Positions 57,001 to 64,000 of a stretch of DNA of 64,000 bases are shown here, piece by piece. Position 1 is the first letter of the stretch, and every line of letters begins with the position of its first letter. The stretch is from Nymphaea colorata (lineage: Eukaryota > Streptophyta > Magnoliopsida > Nymphaeales > Nymphaeaceae): the NCBI RefSeq assembly GCF_008831285.2, contig NC_045143.1:12203214-12267213 (forward strand). Direction: 5' to 3'. Both the position numbers and the translations under genes were made by a program. Below the pieces are notes generated by a model, which was given only the letters and a program-made list of their open reading frames with translations, ran no database searches and was not told where the DNA came from.

Positions 57001-60000
57001 GTATGACATGAAATAAGCAAGACACGATCATACATGCCTTCACACCTCATGATTCTAGTGAAAAACGAAAATGAATTATTATATGCACTGATAGAAGCTG
57101 ATGAAGATCAATCATGAGTCTAACACTATTTTCCGGTGTCTTTTCCTTTGGAGATGCATTGGACTATTTACATAGGCGAAAATAGTCTTCTTAAACCTGG
57201 TTCCTATTCAACAGTGACCTCAAACGTAGGCAATCAAGTGGGGATCATCCTCACTATTAGGCTATGAACCAAATCAGTCAATGGCTATTCGAAGATGTAA
57301 TATTCAACTCAAACTATGCACATAAAGCTCATGCAGGTGGTCTTACTTGTGACTATGAACCAGAAAGTGTGAAAGAAACCAACTAATAAATGATCATACA
57401 TAACCTCACATAGCACTAATCTTATGGTTTTCATTTTGAAAACAAGGCAAAGGACAACTGTATCCTTGATAGATGCTAATGAAACGTGATCTTGAGTCTG
57501 ATCATGTTTTTTAGTGTGCGCTTTTCAAGCTATGAAATGAAAGAACTCTAACTATATAAACAAAGGTTGGTCGTAAGACTTGTACCTTATTGTGTCAGTC
57601 GAACATATGGCTTTTAAAAGGTGAAGGTTGATTTTATGCCTGATAGATGCTAATGAAGAGTGATCTTAAGTTGACACTATTTTTTGGCGCCTTTTCCTCT
57701 ACATTAAATTACGAACATAGTACCAAACAGCTTCCCTAAACCTGGTTCATGTTCAAGTGTGTTCTCAAACATGGCCTATCAAATGGGGATCATCCATGCT
57801 ATCATATTATGCAGCAAATTAGCCAATGGCTCTTTGTGGAGTAATACTGAACTCAAATTGTGTACATGAAGCTCAAGCAAGTCATCTTCTTGTGAGCATA
57901 AATCGGTAAGTATTAAAGAAAGCAACCAAAAAACAATCACATATAATCTCACACAGCACTTATCTTATAGCTTTTGTCTTCAAAAAATCAAAGAGTAATC
58001 ATATGCTCAATAAAAGCCGATCAAGAGCAATCCTAAGTTTGATCTTCTTTCCCTGTGCACACTCATCAAACTATGAGATGGAAGAACTCTAATTGTGTGG
58101 ACAAAGGTTGGTCAAATGGTCGTAGAGTTTATACCTTAATGTGTTGGTCGTACGTGTGGTTTGGAGAAGGCAAAGTGTAATTGCATGCTTGAAAGATGCC
58201 GACGAAGAGAAATCTTGAGTTCGATACTCTTTCTAAAGCCTTTCTCTCTAGGGATGCACTAGATCACTTACATAAGAGAAAAAGGTCTTCCCATATCCAG
58301 TTTATGTTCAATAGTGACTTAGAACATAGCTAGTCAAGTAGTGATCATCTTCGCTGTAGGTTGTGAACTAAACAAATCAATCACTAATCATGAAGGTAAT
58401 ATCCAACTCAAATTGTATACTTAAAGCTTGAACAGGTGGTCTTGCTTGAGATTATGAATTATAAATTACAAAAGAAAGCAACTGATAAATGATCTTGCAT
58501 GGCCATTCACAAAACTTACCTTATGGGTTTTGTTTTAGAAAAAGGAGAACAGAAAATATATTCCAATAGAAGGCAATACAAAGCAATCTTGAGTCTGATC
58601 ATGCTTTTGGGAGCATGCTATTCAAGCTATGAGACAGAAAAAATCCAGTAGTGTAGATGAAAGTAGATTGAGTGGTTGCAGGACTTGTACCTCAGGGTGT
58701 TGGTCGAACGTATAGTTTGGAAGAAGGGAAGGTGATTGTATGCTTGATAGATGATGATGGAGAATGATCTTGAGTCTGGCCACTGTTTTCCATTGTATTT
58801 CTCTCCTGAGATGCATTAGACTACTTATGCAAGAGCAAACGATCTTCCTAAACCTGGTTCATGTTCAATAGTGATGTAGAATGCAACCGATCAAGTGGGT
58901 ATTGTCCTTGCTATTAGAATATGAACCAAACTAGTCAATGTACATAAAGCTCGAGCAAGTGGTATTACTTGTAATCATGAATATAAGCCTAAAAAAAGCA
59001 TGTGATAAATGATGGAACATAGCCTTCAATAATAATTACCTTAGATTTTTCATTTTGAAAGAAAAAGTGAAGGGTGATTGTATGCTCGATAGACACCGAC
59101 AAAGAACAATCCTAACTCTGATAATGTTTTTTGGTGTAGCTCCTCAAACTATGAAAAGGAAGAACTCTAATTATGTAGGCGAAGGTCAGTCGAATGGTCG
59201 TAGGGCTTATATCTTAATTGATCGATCATGTGATTTGGAAAAGTCAAGGGATGATTGTATGAGCATATTGATGCCGACAAAGAGCAATCTTGAGTCAAAC
59301 CTTGTTTTTTGGCATTTTTCCTCTAGAGATGCATTTGACTACTTATGCAAGATTAAATAGTCCTTCTAAACTTACTTCATGTTCAATAGTGACCTAGAAC
59401 ACAGCTGGTCAACTAGGGATCATCTTCATTGTTAGTTGTGAACTAAACCAATTAATGGCTCTTCATGAATATAATATCCAACTAAAACTATGTACATGAA
59501 GATCAAGCTGGTGATCTTCCTTATGATCATGAAGTGGAAAGCATGAAAGAAAGCAACCAATAAATAATTGTGCATAACCTCGCGTAGTTGTTACCTCATA
59601 ATTTTCATTTTGGAAAAACACAAACATCAAATGTGTGTTTAGTAGCAGCTGATGAAGGGTGATCCCAAGTTTGATGTTTTTTTTCATGTGCACGCTCCTC
59701 AGCATATGAGATGGAAGAAATCAAATTGTGTAGACAAAGGTCGGTCAATTGGTCACAGTGGTTATACTTTAAGGTGTTAGTTGAACCTATGGTTTTAAAA
59801 AAGCAAAGGGTGATTGTATGCCTGATAGATGCTGATGAAAAGCGATCCTGAATCTGAGATTGTTTTCCCATGTTTTTCCTTTTGGGGATGCAATAGACTA
59901 CTTACGTAAGAGAAAACAGTTTTCTGAAACCAGGTTTATGTTTAACGGTGACAACGAACACGGCCGGTCAAGTGGAGATTGTCCTCGCTACTAAGTTGTC

Positions 60001-61275
60001 AACCAAACCAGTAAATGGCTCTTCATAAATGTAATATCCAACTCAAACAATGTACATGAAGCTTGAGTAGGTGGTTTTACTTGTGATCATGAACCAAAAA
60101 GTATAAAAGAAAGCAATAAATAAATCATCACACATAACCTCACATAGCAATTGTGTGCCTGATAGACACCGACAAAGTGCGATCCTAAGTTTGATTATGT
60201 TTTCTGGTGCATGCTCATCAAATTATGAAATGGAAAAACTCCTCGTCAAATAGTCATAGGTCTTATACCTTAAGGTGTTGGTCAAATGTGTGTCTTGGAA
60301 AAGGCAGAGGGTGATTGTATGCTCGATAGACACTAATGAAGAGTGATATTGTGTCAAACATTATATCTCGACATCGTTCCCTTTGGGGATGCATTGGACT
60401 ACTAATGTAAGAGCAAATGGTCTTCCTGAACCTGGTTCATTTTAATAATGACCTGGAACACAACGAGTCAAGTGGGGATCATCCTCACTATTAGGATGTC
60501 AACAAAACCAGTCAAAGAATATTCATGGATGTAATATCAAACTCAAACTGTGTACATGAACCTTGAGTGGGTGGTCTTACTTGTGATCATGAACTGGAAA
60601 GTATGAAAAAAAGCTACTGATAACTGATTGCACAACACTTACATTTGAACTTTATTTTGAAAAAGGAAAAGGTGATGCATGACATATAGAAGCCAATGAA
60701 GTGTGATCCTAAGTCTGATCTTGTTTTTTAGTGCATGCTCCTCAAGCTATGAGATAGAATAAATCCAATTGTATAAACGAAGGTTGTTCAAATGATCAGA
60801 AGTCTTATACCTTAAGGTGTCGATAAAATGTGTGGTTCGAAAAAGATAAATGGTGACCATTGCTCACTAGATGCCAATGAAGCGTGATCATGAGTCTGAC
60901 ACTGTTTTCCAGCACTCCCTTTGAGGACACGCGGGATTACGTATGTAAGAGCAAACAGTATTCTTAAAGTTAGTTCATGTTCAATAGTGTCCTAGAACAC
61001 AACTGGTCAATTAGTGATCATCCACATTGTTAAGTTGTGGACCAAACCCATCAATGGCTTTTTGTGGATATATTATCCAACTTAAATTGTGTACATGAAG
61101 CTTGAGCAAATGGTGGTACTAATGATCATGAACTGGAAAGTCTAAAAAAAGAGCAACTGATACATGATCGCACACAACCTCGCACAGTACCTACTTTATA
61201 GCTGTTGTTTTGGAAAAAGGCTAAGGGCGATTGTATGCCCGATAGATGCTGATGACACCTTTAGTCTGATTAGGA
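57001..61275 (+). repeat. Satellite array, about 540 bp per unit, eight units
   Basis: Two landmark words recur at steady spacing. The first, near GATGCATTGGACTACTTACA, is found at about 57150, 57705, 58252, 58811, 59329, 59887, 60389 and 60928. The second, near GCTTGAGCAGGTGGTCTTAC, is found at about 57330, 57871, 58430, 58950, 59500, 60060, 60563 and 61098. The spacing is 500-560 bp. Each unit has two halves that both contain GATAGATGC(T/C)GA(T/C)GAA..GATC(T/C)TGAGTCTGA; one half continues with a CACTGTTTTCC type, the other with a CATGTTTTTTGGTG type. All frames are short, so the array does not code. Confidence 0.9.
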
Positions 61276-63083
61276 ATGTTATTACATGTTAATGATGCTC
61301 ATTAAATGTGAAAACATTTAGCAAAGCATGCGTGCTTAAATCATGTGCATATGACATTGTGCTTTTAGAGTTTGGGCGGGAAAATTAGACATGCAATCTG
61401 GTGGTGGCTACCATATGGTTGCAACTGTTGCAACCCAATTTTCTTTTACATCTTCAAAAAGCACATTCACATCAGAATTTAAAACAATGTGACTCATGTA
61501 AGAAACATTAAGTCAGTTGATCTTCCCAATTCAAATTGTGGGAATAGAATAAGGAGAATAAGGAAATGTGAGTTATGCACAGGTCTGGTGCAGATAACCA
61601 GCTTCGAGAAGGAGGAAGTCAATTGTGACCATGGATATTCTTGTGGCTAGAACACAAAGAAAAGCTGCAAATGGGTCGAAGCAGAGGGATGGATGAAGAA
61701 GAAATTGATGTAATGTGCAAAAAGGCTAGAGAGAGTGTTTCTCATGCAGAACGGGTAAGACAACCCAAGGAGGACACTTACAAAGGGAAGAAAGAGGCAC
61801 AAAGGAGTGTATTGAATGCGTAGTGACATTCAATAGCAATTATTCTGAATCTTGATGTAAAACTGATTGAATCCATTAAAAGGGATTTCCAGCCTAGAAC
61901 GGGATTCAGTAGCAGCATACTTATTTGAAGACCATCCTTTATGATGGATGTTATACATAGAGAGTCATAAATTGTATTGTTCTTATATATATGCTATTGA
62001 TGAGTTTGTGAACTTTTTGGAGGAGTCTCGAGGAGATCACACTAGGATAGTCATGCCATCCTTTTTCGTGGTAGATTTTCTATTGCATTTCTCTTGTTGT
62101 TACAATGTCTGTTCAAAACATTAATCACATGAATGAAAACAGTATTTCATTAGCACAACACTATGCAACGAATTCATTTCCATAGTCATGGATAAACTTT
62201 CTACTTGTTCAGGTTGTGTGAGTGTTGCTGATTGTGAAATGGTATGTTTCTACTCACTATGTGAGTATTGTTGATTGTGAAAGGGTATGTCTCTACTCAA
62301 CTATTTTTTATTCTTTGCACTTTGGTTTCCACTATTTTTTTTTTATATATATCCATCCATCTCATTATGACTTGTATTTGGTCTTCACCAACTCCTTGGA
62401 TACTATACATCATCAACAATAGGCAGAAGCATTTGTAGATGTACAATTTGCTGATCCACATTGACCCCGAGCAGCAAGCATACAATGCATGTGCATTGGT
62501 ATGCATATTAATAGTTATAATGTTGAGCAGTCTATATTTTATTTTTAAATATACTGACTCCATTCACTTGTTCAACAATATGATTTCATGAAGAAAGACA
62601 TAACCCAACCTATCTAGGATTACGTGGTGTTTTCAGTCAAATGTCCACAATAAAACAATTGTTATGAGTATAGTGTGTTTGTGATTAAGTTCATAGAATA
62701 TTTACACAAAGGGCACAACCTAAGGTTTACATAGGAAGTTGTCATGAATCATCTGTAACAAGACTATTGCCATTTGTTGTTTAAATACCAAAACAAAAAG
62801 AATGAGGTAAACATGCAGATTCCTCCAAGAACAATTCACCATTATTTTGACCATGTGTAATCTGTTGTATTATATTGAATGCAATGCATGTTCATTTCCA
62901 CTCTAACTATAGCACAAATAGTTTCCCTCATACTCAATAGACAATATTGTATGCACTATCGGTCTCACCAACACTCACACTCATTGCCTTCTCGAGCACT
63001 ATCAAGATTATTATTGGACCATCTATGATACGAAATTAAATTTAAACAATTGTCTTGAATAGCATTACATCTAATATTGCTGG
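61276..63083. other. Intergenic, no gene seen
   Basis: AT-rich. The 60-residue frame at 61641-61823 is highly charged (DEEEIDVMCKKARESVSHAE, then many Lys) and could be the end of an unknown exon, but I recognise nothing in it. A near-repeat of about 50 bp occurs at 62217-62295 (TTGTGAAATGGTATGTTTCT and TTGTGAAAGGGTATGTCTCT). Confidence 0.5.
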
Positions 63084-64000
63084 TGTTATCACCCCAAATT
63101 TTTCAAAAAAGACTATTATTTTATTTAAATTTTAGACCCAAAACAAATTTAATTTCTAAACCCAAGTCTAGATCCAAATCAAGCATTTCAAACTCAAAAT
63201 ACAAAATTCAAGTTCAAAACCCAACCTTAGACGCGAGATTCAAATCCAAAATCCAATTATCAAATCCAAATTAGATCCAAAATCCAAGTTTAGATCCAAA
63301 TCAGAAATTCCAAAGCTCTTCTCTCTTAATTCGAATTTTGAATTTTGGCTCCAAAACTCTTTCCTCTTGAATTCGAATTTAAATTTTGGCTCCAAAGTCT
63401 CTATAAATACCCCCACAATCCTCTCTCTTGGGCATGGCCTAACCCTTGGGGGATTTCTAATGTCTCTTCATTTGAAGATTTGCCTCTCTTTCCATTTCTT
63501 CCTTCTTCTTCTTCTTCTTCTCCAACTTTGGGAGAAAGCTTCATCAAGTTACAACTCTTCAAGGGAGCACGAAGATCTCTTGGAAGCCTCTTCTTCATCA
63601 CCTTAGAGCTCTATTCATGGTGAGTCTAAGATCATTCGAAGCAAGGGTGATCATTTTTCCCTCAAATTGTTCTCCTTAGAGGTATGTAAACCAACATCTC
63701 ACTCCATTCTTTCTATTATTTCTCTCTTCTTTATCTCTCCATAGTCATAGGAGATAGCTTTTAAATCTCTATTTTAGAGTCAAGAAGCTATGTTCAAATG
63801 CACCGGAGCATGGGAAGATGAGATGATATTTCATTTTACGATTGAAGCATGATATCTGTCTCTTTCCTTTAATATTGCTTCGTTTCAAGATATTATCCAT
63901 GCATTGTTTGATTTTCCAATGCACGGTGCGAATGAGTGCTTGGGGTTGAGATTTCTTCATTCCTGTGTTGATTTTTGAGGTTGGGACTTGTCCAACCTAG
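63084..64000 (+). repeat. Start of an LTR related to the solo LTR (cut by window end)
   Basis: It begins TGTTATCACCCCAAATTTTT, nearly the same as the start at 33677, and the base context before it is similar (GCTGG against ACTGG). AAATCCAA-type words follow at 63170-63310. A TATA box, TATAAATA, stands at 63402-63409, followed by a CT-rich leader with a TTC run near 63505-63524. The rest lies outside the window, so it is not known whether a full element follows. Confidence 0.65.
63402..63409 (+). promoter_or_regulatory. TATA box of the right-hand LTR
   Basis: TATAAATA followed by CCCCCAC and then a CT-rich stretch, the arrangement expected of the U3/R border of a plant LTR. Transcription would begin near 63430. 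Confidence 0.6.

Noticed and set aside
61641-61823. 60-codon frame rich in Lys and Glu
   Set aside because: Too short and without a domain; the opposite strand has an equally long open frame.

Overview
The window is nuclear DNA of a flowering plant. The signs are an intron-containing alpha-expansin gene, a single-exon PLS-class pentatricopeptide repeat (PPR) gene, and a dense mixture of plant transposable elements: Ty1/copia, Ty3/gypsy chromovirus, LINE, CACTA, PIF/Harbinger and hAT. I see no tRNA or rRNA gene, no organellar insert and no bacterial or viral replicon. I cannot name the species from this sequence.

Only two host genes look intact: the expansin (11544-13579, +, three exons, 255 residues) and the PPR protein (26749-28263, -, 504 residues). 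Nearly everything else is mobile or repeated DNA.

Layout. 1-415: a foldback-type repeat built from TCTCATACC-like units, with a relative at 8860-9245. 467-7092: a complete Ty1/copia element on the - strand with 480/479-bp LTRs, a perfect TATAG target duplication, a Met-tRNA primer site, but a broken and internally deleted pol. 9859-10157: a tandem duplication. 11.4-13.6 kb: the expansin gene. 13.6-17 kb: AT-rich intergenic DNA. 16978-20720: decayed PIF/Harbinger element with Myb/SANT-like ORF1 and DDE transposase. 22587-23352: a short hAT-like element carrying rearranged pieces of a BAHD acyltransferase gene. 26.7-28.3 kb: the PPR gene. 29142-29845: LINE reverse transcriptase fragment, interrupted at 29846 by a CACTA terminus; a CACTA coding remnant lies near 31.2-31.4 kb. 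33677-37914: a 4.2-kb candidate solo LTR with ACTGG target duplication, sitting between two blocks of one 61-bp tandem repeat. 39434-49294: a Ty3/gypsy chromovirus (- strand, LTRs about 0.6 kb, decayed gag-pol with a chromodomain), interrupted by and abutting three copies (A +, B -, C +) of a second, long-LTR family between 40.0 and 56.7 kb. 57.0-61.3 kb: an eight-unit satellite of about 540 bp per unit. 63084-end: the start of another LTR related to the one at 33677.

The two host genes show no functional link. The main interest is the structural history: a young-looking copia element that was probably already defective when it inserted, a gene-capturing hAT element, a primer-site hairpin duplication, head-to-head long LTRs, and the satellite array.
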